This document shows, piece after piece, positions 24,081 through 34,821 of a stretch of DNA of 64,000 bases. Source of the DNA: CAVZVW01 sp963778845 (GTDB taxonomy: Bacteria > Actinomycetota > Actinomycetes > Actinomycetales > Kineosporiaceae); NCBI GenBank assembly GCA_963778845.1, contig CAVZVW010000005.1, positions 310,001 to 374,000 on the forward strand, in the 5' to 3' direction. Each line of letters begins with the position of its first letter. The first letter of the stretch is position 1. The position numbers and the translations under genes are program-made. The notes under the pieces are model-generated. The model made no database searches. It was not told the DNA's origin and was given only the letters and a program-made list of their open reading frames with translations.

Positions 24081-25264
24081 CGGGCTCCGGCTGCGCTGAG
24101 CCCGGCCCGCCGCGCCCGCTGCACCACCGGTCCGATCGCACCGGCCAGCGCCGCCACGTCGGCCTGCGTCGAGGACCGGCCGAGGGAGAACCGCAGGGCA
24201 CCACGCGCGTCGGCCTGCGACACACCCATCGCGAGAAGGACGTGGCTCGGCTGGGGCACACCCGCCTGGCACGCCGAGCCCGTGGAGCACTCCACGCCCT
24301 GCGCGTCCAAGAGGTACAGCAGCGAGTCACCCTCGCAGCCGGGGAACGTGAAGTGCGCGATAGACGGCAGCCGCCCGGCCTCGTCGACGTCGCCTCGAGG
24401 CACGGCGTCGGGAACCTTCTCGAGCACTGCGCCCACCAGCCGGGCGCGCAGGGCCTGCAGGTGGGCCCGGGTGCCCGCGAGGTCGGCCGCCGCTGCCTCG
24501 GCCGCGACGGCCAGACCTGCGATGGCCGCCGCGTCGAGGGTGCCCGAGCGTGCCCCGCGCTCCTGGCCCCCACCGTGGACGAGGGGGGTGAGGTCGAGCC
24601 CCCGCTTGGCGAGCAGCGCACCGCAGCCGTGCGGCCCCCCTATCTTGTGCCCGCTCATCGTCAGCGCGTCCACCCCGCTGGCGGCGAAGTCCACGGGCAC
24701 CTGTCCGACGGCCTGGACGGCGTCGCTGTGCACGGGGATGGCGTGCTCGGCCGCGACGGCGACCACGTCCTCGACCGGCTGGAGGGTGCCCACCTCGTTG
24801 TTCGCCCACATCACGCAGACCAGCGCGACCGATTGGGGGTCGGCTGCGACCGCCAGCTTGACCGCGTCGACCCGCACGCGGCCGCGCTCGTCGACGGGCA
24901 GCCAGTCGACGTGCGCCCCCTCGTGCTGGACCAGCCATTCCACGGGGTCGAGGACGGCATGGTGCTCGACGGCACTGACCAGCAGACGCCGGCGGCGCGG
25001 GTCTGCGGCCCGCCGCGCCCAGTACAGCCCCTTGACGGCGAGGTTGTCGGCCTCGGTGCCCCCCGCGGTGAAGACCACCTCGCTGGGGCCGGCGCCCAGG
25101 GCGGCGGCCAGCCGCTCGCGGGACTCCTCCACTACCCTGCGCGCACGCCGGCCCGAGGTGTGCAGGGACGAGGCGTTCCCGACACGCTGCATCTGCTCGG
25201 TCATCGCCGCCGCCGCCGCCGCGAGCATCGGCGTGGTCGCCGCATGGTCGAGGTAGGCGGTCAC
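24077..25264 (-). CDS. Cysteine desulfurase (NifS/IscS family)
   Basis: PLP enzyme that takes sulfur from cysteine. His101-102 region (VEHHAVLDP), PLP lysine Lys207 (MSGHKIGGPHG) and the sulfur-carrying Cys332 (STGSACQAG) are visible. 395 residues. Its pairing with mnmA suggests service to tRNA thiolation, although Fe-S supply is also possible. The GTG start lies 6 nt after TAGACT, so the mRNA is leaderless. Confidence 0.95.
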   Translation of the reverse strand: MTAYLDHAATTPMLAAAAAAMTEQMQRVGNASSLHTSGRRARRVVEESRERLAAALGAGPSEVVFTAGGTEADNLAVKGLYWARRAADPRRRRLLVSAVEHHAVLDPVEWLVQHEGAHVDWLPVDERGRVRVDAVKLAVAADPQSVALVCVMWANNEVGTLQPVEDVVAVAAEHAIPVHSDAVQAVGQVPVDFAASGVDALTMSGHKIGGPHGCGALLAKRGLDLTPLVHGGGQERGARSGTLDAAAIAGLAVAAEAAAADLAGTRAHLQALRARLVGAVLEKVPDAVPRGDVDEAGRLPSIAHFTFPGCEGDSLLYLLDAQGVECSTGSACQAGVPQPSHVLLAMGVSQADARGALRFSLGRSSTQADVAALAGAIGPVVQRARRAGLSAAGAR

Positions 25265-25270
25265 CGGTCG

Positions 25271-25276
25271 AGTCTA
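25271..25276 (-). promoter_or_regulatory. -10 box of the leaderless desulfurase-mnmA operon
   Basis: TAGACT, 6 nt before the GTG at 25264. Confidence 0.65.
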
Positions 25277-25318
25277 GGTCGTGCCCCCGCACGAGAGCCC
25301 AGGCCGCCCGGGGCGGGC

Positions 25319-26287
25319 TCACCCGCGGCGCAGGCGGATCTGCTCGGTGGCCTGCGGAAGCACGGCGAACAGGTCGCCGACCACGCCGAAGTCCACAAGG
25401 TCGAAGATCGGCGCCTCGGCGTCCTTGTTCACCGCGACGATGGTCTTGGACGTCTGCATCCCTGCGCGGTGCTGGATCGCACCCGAGATCCCGCAGGCCA
25501 CGTACAGCTGCGGGCTGACCTGCTTGCCGGTCTGGCCCACCTGGTGCGAGTGCGGGTACCAGCCGGCGTCGACGGCCGCACGGGAGGCGCCCACGGCCGC
25601 CCCGAGCGCGTCGGCCAGCGCCTCGACGGGCGTGAAGTCTCCTCCGGTGCCGCGCCCCCCGGACACCACGATGGCGGCCTCGGACAGGTCCGGCCTCCCC
25701 GACCGGGCCCGGGGCTGGTGCGCGACGACCCGCGCCCCGGGAGTCGTGGCGTCGACCGTCAGCGGGTGCACCTGGGGGCCTGGCACCGCGGCAGGCGCCG
25801 GCTCGGCCGCGTTCGCCTTGACCGTCACGAGCGGCACGCCGCGGCGCACGCGCCCCGTCACGGCGAAACCGCCCGCGAAGGCGGACTGCGTGGCGAGCAC
25901 GGCACCGTCCGGCCCCGCCTGGACGTCCACGGCGTCCGTCACGAGACCCCATCCCCGACGCACGGAGAGTCGCGCCGCGGCCTCCTTGGTCTCAGCGCTG
26001 GACGAGAGAAGGACCGCGCCGACCTCACCCACGGCTGTGGCGGCGTCCAGTGCGGCCTCGAGCACGTCGAGCGTGCCGACGACGAGCCGGTCGTCGATGC
26101 CCTCGGCGTCCACGTGGTACACGTCGCGGGCGCCGAACTCCGCCAGGGCGGCAGCGACGTCGTCAAGCCGCTCCCCGACGAAGACCGCGACCGGGTCACC
26201 CAGCCGCCGCGCGATCGTCAGCAGCTCCAAGGTGGTCTTGCGGACGACGCCGCCGACGTGGTCGACCAGCACCAGGATCTGCGCCAC
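25319..26287 (-). CDS. etfA: Electron transfer flavoprotein alpha subunit
   Basis: FAD-binding subunit of ETF, which takes electrons from acyl-CoA and related dehydrogenases. 322 residues; the C-terminal FAD domain is clear (SGGRGTGGDF, then LYVACGISGAIQH and SKTIVAVNKD). The GTG is preceded by GAAGGAAGG. It follows etfB by 52 nt. Confidence 0.96.
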   Translation of the reverse strand: MAQILVLVDHVGGVVRKTTLELLTIARRLGDPVAVFVGERLDDVAAALAEFGARDVYHVDAEGIDDRLVVGTLDVLEAALDAATAVGEVGAVLLSSSAETKEAAARLSVRRGWGLVTDAVDVQAGPDGAVLATQSAFAGGFAVTGRVRRGVPLVTVKANAAEPAPAAVPGPQVHPLTVDATTPGARVVAHQPRARSGRPDLSEAAIVVSGGRGTGGDFTPVEALADALGAAVGASRAAVDAGWYPHSHQVGQTGKQVSPQLYVACGISGAIQHRAGMQTSKTIVAVNKDAEAPIFDLVDFGVVGDLFAVLPQATEQIRLRRG

Positions 26288-26339
26288 AGCGCTCAGCCTT
26301 CCTTCGTCGGCAGGGGACGGGCAGTGCTCACGGTCGGCC

Positions 26340-27119
26340 TCACACCAGCTTCGCGGCGGCGAGGAACTCCACGAGGCGGACGCCGCCCTCGCCGTCGTCG
26401 GGCAGCACCTGGCCGTGGGCTCGCGGAGGGCGTGCGCGGACCTCCTCGACGACGGTCCAGGCCGCGGCCAGCCCGACCTCGTCCGAGCTCACCCCCAGGT
26501 CGGCGAGCGTCCAGACGGTCACGGGCTTCTTCTTCGCGGCCATGATGCCCTTGAACGACGGGTACCGCGGCTCGTTGATCTGGTCGGTGACACTGACCAG
26601 GGCCGGCAGCTCCGCCTCGACGACCAGCGTCTCGCCTTCGCCGTCCCGCTCGATCCGCACCCCGGTGCCCTCGACGCTCAGCGATCCCGCGTAGGTCACC
26701 TGCGGCACCCCGAGCCGCTCGGCGAGCATCGCCGGCACCACCCCCATCGTGGCGTCGGTCGAGGCCATGCCCGTCAGCACGAGATCCCACTCGAGCCGAC
26801 GGAGCGCGGCCGCGAGGACCAGGGACGTGGCGGGGGCGTCGGACCCGTGCAGGAGAGGGTCCATGACGTGCACGCCGGCGTCGGCGCCCATCTGCAGGGA
26901 TCTGCGGATCGCGTCGCCCGCCCGCTCGGGCCCCATGGTCAGGACGGTGACCGTGCTGCCTTCGTGGGACTCGCTGAGCCGCAGCGCCTCCTCGACGGCG
27001 TACTCGTCGAGCTCGCTGAGCAGCCCGTCGACATCGGCACGGTCCACGGTGGCGTCGGCGGTGAAGCGCCGGTCCGCCTGCGCGTCCGGCACGTGCTTGA
27101 CGCAGACCACGATCCTCAT
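26340..27119 (-). CDS. etfB: Electron transfer flavoprotein beta subunit
   Basis: AMP-binding partner of EtfA, 259 residues, beginning MRIVVCVKHVPDAQADRRF and with the VLTGMASTDATMG and EPRYPSFKGIMAAKKKP segments typical of the beta subunit. First gene of etfBA, with GGAGGTCGAGGG upstream of the ATG and a clear promoter. Linked in function to the acyl-CoA genes elsewhere in the window. Confidence 0.96.
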   Translation of the reverse strand: MRIVVCVKHVPDAQADRRFTADATVDRADVDGLLSELDEYAVEEALRLSESHEGSTVTVLTMGPERAGDAIRRSLQMGADAGVHVMDPLLHGSDAPATSLVLAAALRRLEWDLVLTGMASTDATMGVVPAMLAERLGVPQVTYAGSLSVEGTGVRIERDGEGETLVVEAELPALVSVTDQINEPRYPSFKGIMAAKKKPVTVWTLADLGVSSDEVGLAAAWTVVEEVRARPPRAHGQVLPDDGEGGVRLVEFLAAAKLV

Positions 27120-27193
27120 GGGCGACCCTCGACCTCCATCGCGCGACCAGCCCGAGCGCGATCGCCCGTGGGGGCCGCGGCTCCTGGGTGCAG

Positions 27194-27221
27194 AGGCTAC
27201 CTGTCGGTACGGGCAAGGCAA
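27194..27221 (-). promoter_or_regulatory. Putative etfBA promoter
   Basis: On the minus strand TTGCCT (27216-27221) and TAGCCT (27194-27199) are separated by 16 nt, a good actinobacterial sigma-70-type pair, about 75 nt before the etfB ATG. Confidence 0.55.
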
Positions 27222-27232
27222 CGTCGCCGTGT

Positions 27233-27246
27233 GTGAGCACGCTCAC
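27233..27246. promoter_or_regulatory. Palindrome at the -35 position of the DUF885 gene
   Basis: gtgagc-ac-gctcac. It covers positions -45 to -32 relative to the expected +1 at 27278, so it could be an operator. Confidence 0.35.
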
Positions 27247-27265
27247 CCGGCGTGCTCGCGCTGGG

Positions 27266-27271
27266 TAGCGT
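27266..27271 (+). promoter_or_regulatory. -10 box of the leaderless DUF885 gene
   Basis: TAGCGT, 6 nt before the ATG at 27278. Confidence 0.55.
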
Positions 27272-27277
27272 TGCCCC

Positions 27278-28810
27278 ATGACGGCGACCGAGCTGGGCCT
27301 TCTCCGCCTGTCCGCGGCCTGTGACCTCATGGTCGCTGAGATGCGGGAGCAGGCCGGCATGCACGACTACGACGGCAGGGTCCAGGACCTGTCGCCCAGC
27401 GGGGTGGCGGCCGGGCTCGCCCGCCTCGGCGACGGCCCCGCCCCGCAGGACACCCACGACGCGGCGCACCTGCAGGCGGTGGAGAACGGCCTGCGCTGGC
27501 GGTTCGGGGAGCGCGCGGAGCACCGCCGCAACCCGCTGCTGCACATCAGCGAGCTCGACCTCGCCTGCTACGACCTCGAGTACGCCCCCGCGGACGTGCG
27601 CGCCCGCGCCCGCGCCATGCACCTGGCGGCCTGGCCTGACGCGGTGGACGCGGCCCTGGCCTCGATGGACGCCGTGCCCGCCCCGGTCGCCGATGCGCTG
27701 CTCCCGGCCGCGCGCGGCCTCGCCGCCGACCTCGACGCCGAGCGCGACCCCGCCGGGTCCGACGTCACCGGCGCCGCCCTGCGAGCCCACGCCCGCTTCG
27801 TCGCCCACCTGGAGGATGCGGCGGCGCACGGGGACCCCGAGGTCGCCGTCGGCGAGGCGGCCCTGGCCCGGGAGATGGGGGTCTGGGAGGACGTCGACGT
27901 CGACGTCGCCGACCTGGCACGCCGGGCGGACGCCGAGCGCGAGCGCCTGCGCGCGCTCCTCGAGGGCGCCTGCGGCCGGCTCGACGCACGTCGCACGCCC
28001 GAGGAGCTCGTGCCCGACCTGCTGGCGGACCACCCGGACGCCGACGGGGTCCTCGACGACGCACGCGAGGTGACCGCGGAGGTGCTCGCGTTCACCGCCG
28101 AGCACCGGCTCGCACCCACCGACGGGGAGTGTCTCGTGGGGCCGGCGCCACCGTCGCGTCGCTGGGCCATGGCGATGATGGCGTGGGCGGGGTCGGAGTC
28201 GGACGACGCGCCCAGCTGGTACCACGTGACCCCGCCGGAGCCGCACTGGCCGGTCGAGGAGGCCGAGGAGTGGCTGCAGGTCTTCAGCCGCACCTCGCTG
28301 CCCGCGATCACCGTGCACGAGGTGGCCCCCGGGCACTTCTCGCACGGGCGCGCCCTGCGCAACGCCGCCTCGCCGGTGCGGCGCAGGCTCACGATGAGCA
28401 CCTTCGCCGAGGGCTGGGCCCATTACGCCGAGGAGATGGTCACCGAGCTCGGCTTCCGTGCGGACGACCCGCGCTACGTCGTGGGCGTCGCCCTGGAGGC
28501 GCTGGTGCGCGTGACGAGGCTCTCGTGCGCGATCGGCATGCACGCCGGCGGGATGAGCGTGGCCGAGGCCGCCGCACGTTTCGAGCGCGACGCCTTCCTC
28601 GGCGGGTCGGCGGCGCGCTCGGAGGCCAGGCGCGGGACCTTCGACGTCGGCTACGGCCGGTACACGTGGGGCAAGCTGGCGATCCTCGACCTGCGTGAGC
28701 GGGCGAAGGCCTCCTGGGGCACGGCCTTCTCGCTGCCGCGCTTCCACGAGGCCATGCTGGCTCTGGGGTCACCGCCCATCGGCCTGCTCGACTCCGCGCT
28801 GGCCGGCTGA
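27278..28810 (+). CDS. DUF885 family protein, probable zinc peptidase
   Basis: 510 residues without signal peptide. The C-terminal half carries HEVAPGH (347-353) and EGWAHYAEEM (378-387), the HExxxGH plus Glu arrangement seen across DUF885 and related gluzincin-like metallopeptidases. The N-terminal half is helical and acidic. A cytosolic peptidase role is inferred from the motif only; the substrate is unknown. Start fixed by the leaderless spacing. It is divergent from etfB and convergent with the crotonase gene across a tandem repeat. Confidence 0.8.
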   Translation: MTATELGLLRLSAACDLMVAEMREQAGMHDYDGRVQDLSPSGVAAGLARLGDGPAPQDTHDAAHLQAVENGLRWRFGERAEHRRNPLLHISELDLACYDLEYAPADVRARARAMHLAAWPDAVDAALASMDAVPAPVADALLPAARGLAADLDAERDPAGSDVTGAALRAHARFVAHLEDAAAHGDPEVAVGEAALAREMGVWEDVDVDVADLARRADAERERLRALLEGACGRLDARRTPEELVPDLLADHPDADGVLDDAREVTAEVLAFTAEHRLAPTDGECLVGPAPPSRRWAMAMMAWAGSESDDAPSWYHVTPPEPHWPVEEAEEWLQVFSRTSLPAITVHEVAPGHFSHGRALRNAASPVRRRLTMSTFAEGWAHYAEEMVTELGFRADDPRYVVGVALEALVRVTRLSCAIGMHAGGMSVAEAAARFERDAFLGGSAARSEARRGTFDVGYGRYTWGKLAILDLRERAKASWGTAFSLPRFHEAMLALGSPPIGLLDSALAG

Positions 28811-28818
28811 CGCCGGCG

Positions 28819-28937
28819 GAACCTCAGTGCGGGTCGAACCTCAGTGCGGGTCGAACCTCAGTGCGGGTCGAACCTCAGTGCCGGTCGAACCTCAGTGCCG
28901 GTCGAACCTCAGTGCCGGTCGAACCTCATCGCCCCTC
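28819..28937. repeat. Seven tandem 17-bp repeats between convergent genes
   Basis: Units of gaacctcagtgcgggtc at 28819, 28836 and 28853, then gaacctcagtgccggtc at 28870, 28887 and 28904, and a diverged unit at 28921. The last unit contains the stop codon of the crotonase gene (28926-28928), and a partial copy (gaacctcgcc at 28938) lies inside its coding end. The array thus seems to have grown out from the 3' end of that gene. Confidence 0.9.
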
Positions 28938-29705
28938 GAACCTCGCCTTGCCCGGGCCCTCCTCCACGAACGAGCGCATGCCGATCTGCTTGTCGTGCGT
29001 GGCGAACAGACCGCAGAACAGCATGCGCTCGACCTCCAGCCCGGAGGCGAGGTCGAGGTCGAGGCCGCGGTCCACGGCCTCCTTCGCCGCCCGCAACGCG
29101 TAGGCCGGACCCCTGGCATAGCGCTCGACCCGCCGCCTCGCGGCCGCCAGCACGTCCTCGGGCGCGACGACCTCATCCACGAGCCCGATGGCCAGCGCCT
29201 CGGCGGCCTCGACGAAGCGGCCCGAGAAGATGAGGTCTTTGGCCCTCGACGGGCCGACCAGCCGGGAGAGGCGCTGGGTGCCACCGGCACCGGGGATGAT
29301 CCCGAGCAGGATCTCCGGCTGCCCGAGCCTGGCGTTGTCGGCGGCCACGCGGAAGTCGCAGCACAGGGCCAGCTCGCACCCGCCGCCCAGGGCGTAGCCG
29401 GTCACCGCCGCGACGGTCGGCTTCGGGATCGCCGCGACGGCCGACAGCGACGACTGCAGCGCCGCCGACCGGTCGACCATGTCCGTGTACGACATGGTCT
29501 GCATCTGCTTGATATCCGCCCCCGCGGCGAACACCTTCTCCCCGCCGTAGACGACGACCGCGCCCACGTCGCGCCGCTGCGCCGCCTCCGTCGCCGCCTC
29601 GCGGATCTGCTCCTGGACCTCGGCGTCGAGCACGTTCATCGGAGGCCGGTCCAGGCGGATCGTCGCAACTCCGCCGTCGACCTCGAGCCGGACGAACTCG
29701 CCCAC
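28926..29705 (-). CDS. Enoyl-CoA hydratase/isomerase (crotonase) family protein
   Basis: 259 residues with the crotonase oxyanion-hole motifs AAGADIKQMQ and GYALGGGCELALCCDFRVA, and the catalytic-type Glu pair region of LGQPEILLGIIPGAGGTQRL. Full enoyl-CoA hydratases carry these two glutamates, so hydration of trans-2-enoyl-CoA in beta-oxidation is the likely reaction. The GTG at 29705 is chosen because GAGGAGG lies 6 nt upstream. The last codons (FEGR stop) run into the 17-bp repeat array. Confidence 0.9.
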   Translation of the reverse strand: MGEFVRLEVDGGVATIRLDRPPMNVLDAEVQEQIREAATEAAQRRDVGAVVVYGGEKVFAAGADIKQMQTMSYTDMVDRSAALQSSLSAVAAIPKPTVAAVTGYALGGGCELALCCDFRVAADNARLGQPEILLGIIPGAGGTQRLSRLVGPSRAKDLIFSGRFVEAAEALAIGLVDEVVAPEDVLAAARRRVERYARGPAYALRAAKEAVDRGLDLDLASGLEVERMLFCGLFATHDKQIGMRSFVEEGPGKARFEGR

Positions 29706-29822
29706 AACGACCTCCTCGCATCGGCGTTGCACCCGGTGACGGCGCCGCCGTCGCCTGGCGCGGAGCCTACCCAGCCGCCGACGGGCTCGCGGGTCGGCCC
29801 AGCACGGCGGCGCGGCGTCCGG

Positions 29823-29828
29823 CAGACT
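29823..29828 (+). promoter_or_regulatory. -10-like box of the leaderless glgX
   Basis: CAGACT, 7 nt before the GTG at 29836; weaker than the TAGACT/TAGGCT boxes elsewhere. Confidence 0.4.
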
Positions 29829-29835
29829 TCGCACC

Positions 29836-31975
<2,140 letters not shown>

Positions 31976-31986
<11 letters not shown>

Positions 31987-34534
31987 CCACCAGACCGAAC
32001 TCGGCGGGGCCCGCCGCGAGGCGGTGGTGAGGCAGGACGCGCACGGTGTAGCCGAAGGGGCCTGTGCGCCGAAGACGGACGACCCCCTCGAAGCAGCAGC
32101 GCCCGCCCTCGTAGGTGTCGGCCAGCGTCAGCGTCGTCGTGCTGGTGTCGGTCAGCGTGTCCGAGGGTAGGACGCGCCCGTGGACGACCTGCACCTCGAC
32201 CTCGTCGGGGGCCAGCTCGCCGAGGCTCACGAACGCACGAACGAGCAGCTCGTCACCGACCTGCGGGGAGTCGCTCGCGCCGGAGGACTCCACATGGTCC
32301 ACGCGGACGTCCTGCCAGGAGTGCCTCAGCAGCGACTTGTACGCGGCGACCTCCTTGGCCGCCCCGCCGCGCACCGCACGGCCGGAGTCGGCGGCCGGCA
32401 GGTACAGCCGCTGGCAGTAGTCGGCGACCATGCGGCTGGCCAGCACCTTGGGGCCTAGCGAGGACAGCGTGTGGCGCACCATCTCCAGCCACCGCGTCGG
32501 CATGCCACGCTCGTCGCGGTCGTAGAACCGCGGCGCGACCGATCCTTCGATGATGTCGTAGAGCGCCGCGGCCTCGAGGTCGTCCCGGTGCTCCGGGTCG
32601 TCCACCCCGTCGGCGGTGGGGATGGCCCAGCCGTTCTCGCCGTCGTACCACTCGTCCCACCAGCCGTCGAGGATCGAGAGGTTCAGGCCGCCGTTGAGCG
32701 CGGCCTTCATGCCGGAGGTCCCGCAGGCCTCGAACGGGCGTAGCGGGTTGTTCAGCCAGACGTCGCAGCCGGGGTACAGCGTCTGGGCCATCGCGATGTC
32801 GTAGTTGGGCAGGAAGGCGATCCGGTGGCGCAGCAGAGGGTCGTCGGCGTACTTCACCATCTGCTGGATGAGCTTCTTGCCGTTGTCGTCGGCAGGGTGG
32901 GACTTGCCGGCGATGACCAGCTGGATCGGGCGGTCGGGATGCAGCAGGAGTGCCCGGAGCCGCTCGGGGTTGCGCAGCATGAGCGTGAGCCGCTTGTAGG
33001 TCGGCACCCGGCGTGCGAAGCCGATCGTCAGGACGTCGGGGTCGAGGATGTCCTCCACCCACCCGAGCTCGGCGGGGCTCGCCCCGCGCGTCAGCCACGA
33101 CGCCCGCACGCGCCGCCGCGCGTCGCCGACGAGGCTGGCGCGCATGTGCCGTCGAGCCGCCCAGATGTCCTCGTCGGGGATGTCGTCGACCTGCTCCCAG
33201 CCACGGGCGTCCGTGGTCAGGTGCGACCCGATGAACCGCTCTCCCAGCTCCATGACGCGGCGGTCCACCCAGGTGGGGGCGTGGACGCCGTTCGTGATCG
33301 ACGTGATCGGGACCTCGGCTGCGTCGAACCCGGGCCACAGGCCCTCGAACATGCCACGACTGACCGAACCGTGCAGCTGGGACACCCCGTTCGCCCGCTG
33401 GGCCAGCCGCAGACCCATCACGGCCATGTTGAACACGGTCGGGTCGCCACCCACGTAGTCCTCGGCGCCCAGCGCGAGGATCTTGTCCACGCCCACGCCG
33501 TCGACGGCGTTGTCACCGCCGAAGTAGGTCTCGACCATGTCCCGGCCGAAGCGGTCGATGCCGGCCGGGACAGGGGTGTGCGTGGTGAACACCGTGCCGG
33601 CGCGGACCGTCTCCTGGGCCTCCTCGAACGTGAGGCCGTCGTACTGCACCATCTCCCTGATCCGCTCGAGGCTGAGGAACCCGGCGTGGCCCTCGTTGGT
33701 GTGGTAGACGTCGGGGTCCGGCGCGCCCGTCATGCGAGACCACAAGCGCAGCGCCCGCACCCCGCCGATCCCCAGCAGCATCTCCTGCTGCAGCCGGTGC
33801 TCCCCGCCCCCTCCGTACAGGCGGTCGGTGACGGCCCGGGCGCCGTCGTCGTTGCTCTCCACGAGGGAGTCCAGCAGCAGGAGGGGCACGCGGCCGACCT
33901 GAGCCTTCCACACGTGGGCAGACAGCGTGCGCCCGCCCGGCAGCCCCACGACGACGACGGCAGGGCTCCCGTCGTCCTCGCGCAACAAGGCGATCGGCAG
34001 GCCGTCGGGGTCGAGCACGGGGTAGGTCTCCTGCTGCCAGCCGTCGCGCGACAGGGACTGCTTGAAGTAGCCGTACTGGTAGAGCAGGCCGACACCGACG
34101 ATCGGCACCCCGAGGTCGCTGGCCGCCTTCAGGTGGTCACCGGCAAGGATCCCCAGGCCGCCGGAGTACTGCGGGAGCACCGCGGTGATCCCGAACTCGG
34201 GCGAGAAGTAGGCGATTGCTCGAGGCACGTCCTCCCCGAGGCTGGAGAACCAGAGCGGCTTGGTCATGTAGTCGGCCAGGTCGGCGGCCGCTGCGTCCAC
34301 GCGCGCGACGAACGCCGGGTCGGCGGCCAGAGCGTCGAGCTCCTCCGGGGCGAGGCTGCCCAGCATCGCGACCGGGTCCTGCCGCGAGGCCACCCACCGA
34401 GCCGGGTCGAGGGAGGCGAACAGGTCGCGGGTCGGGGAGTGCCACGACCAGCGCAGGTTGCTCGCCAGCTCGCCAAGGGCCGAGATCGGCGCGGGCAGCA
34501 CGGTGCGGACGGTGAAACGTCGGATCGCTCTCAC
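31976..34534 (-). CDS. glgP: Alpha-glucan (glycogen) phosphorylase
   Basis: GT35 enzyme releasing glucose 1-phosphate from alpha-1,4-glucan. 852 residues: an N-terminal DUF3417-type segment (about 1-120), then the phosphorylase core with the PLP lysine Lys610 in EACGTSGMKAALNG. This is the short alpha-glucan phosphorylase subgroup common in actinomycetes and thermophiles. The GTG start lies 6 nt after TAGGCT (leaderless). Divergent from glgE, with tandem LacI-type operators in between, so synthesis and breakdown may be co-regulated. Confidence 0.95.
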
Positions 34535-34540
34535 CCGTGC

Positions 34541-34546
34541 AGCCTA
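34541..34546 (-). promoter_or_regulatory. -10 box of leaderless glgP
   Basis: TAGGCT on the minus strand, 6 nt before the GTG at 34534. Confidence 0.6.
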
Positions 34547-34597
34547 CGGCAGGGCGCCCGGTGACACGCCGCGAATCTGACTGATTCTTGCGTGTCT

Positions 34598-34633
34598 TGC
34601 AGTCCGTTACAGGATGGCCTGTAAACGTTTGCA
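34598..34633. promoter_or_regulatory. Tandem LacI/GalR-type operators between glgP and glgE
   Basis: TGTAAACGTTTGCA (34620-34633) fits the LacI/GalR/CcpA consensus TGnAAnCGnTTnCA at every fixed position. TGCAGTCCGTTACA (34598-34611) fits 8 of 10. Their centres are 22 bp apart, two helical turns. A nested palindrome ttacagg-atgg-cctgtaa (34607-34624) links them. The sites lie 75-100 bp upstream of the glgP start and about 190 bp upstream of glgE. A sugar-responsive repressor is likely; the gene for it is not in the window. Confidence 0.7.
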
Positions 34634-34821
34634 CGAATCGACGCCTCCCTCGGCGACGCCGCCCCACGCCGAGTTGGCGCCGGTCGAGACGTAGGGCCGT
34701 CATGTGGCTTACGGTCTGCGATGTCGGTGCTCGTTCGGCGGCCTCGCCGCAGGGGGGCACCCGTGCCTCTCGCGCACCGGACCCGGCTGCGCGAGTCCGC
34801 CGTCAGTGGTGAGGTTGGTGC

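Noticed and set aside
28819..28937. CRISPR-like array
   Set aside because: The units are directly tandem without spacers and too short (17 bp); no cas genes.
28844..29103. Short plus-strand ORFs reading MRVEPQCGSNLSAGRTS
   Set aside because: They are translations of the 17-bp tandem repeat and then run antisense into the crotonase gene; no ribosome-binding site or conserved domain.
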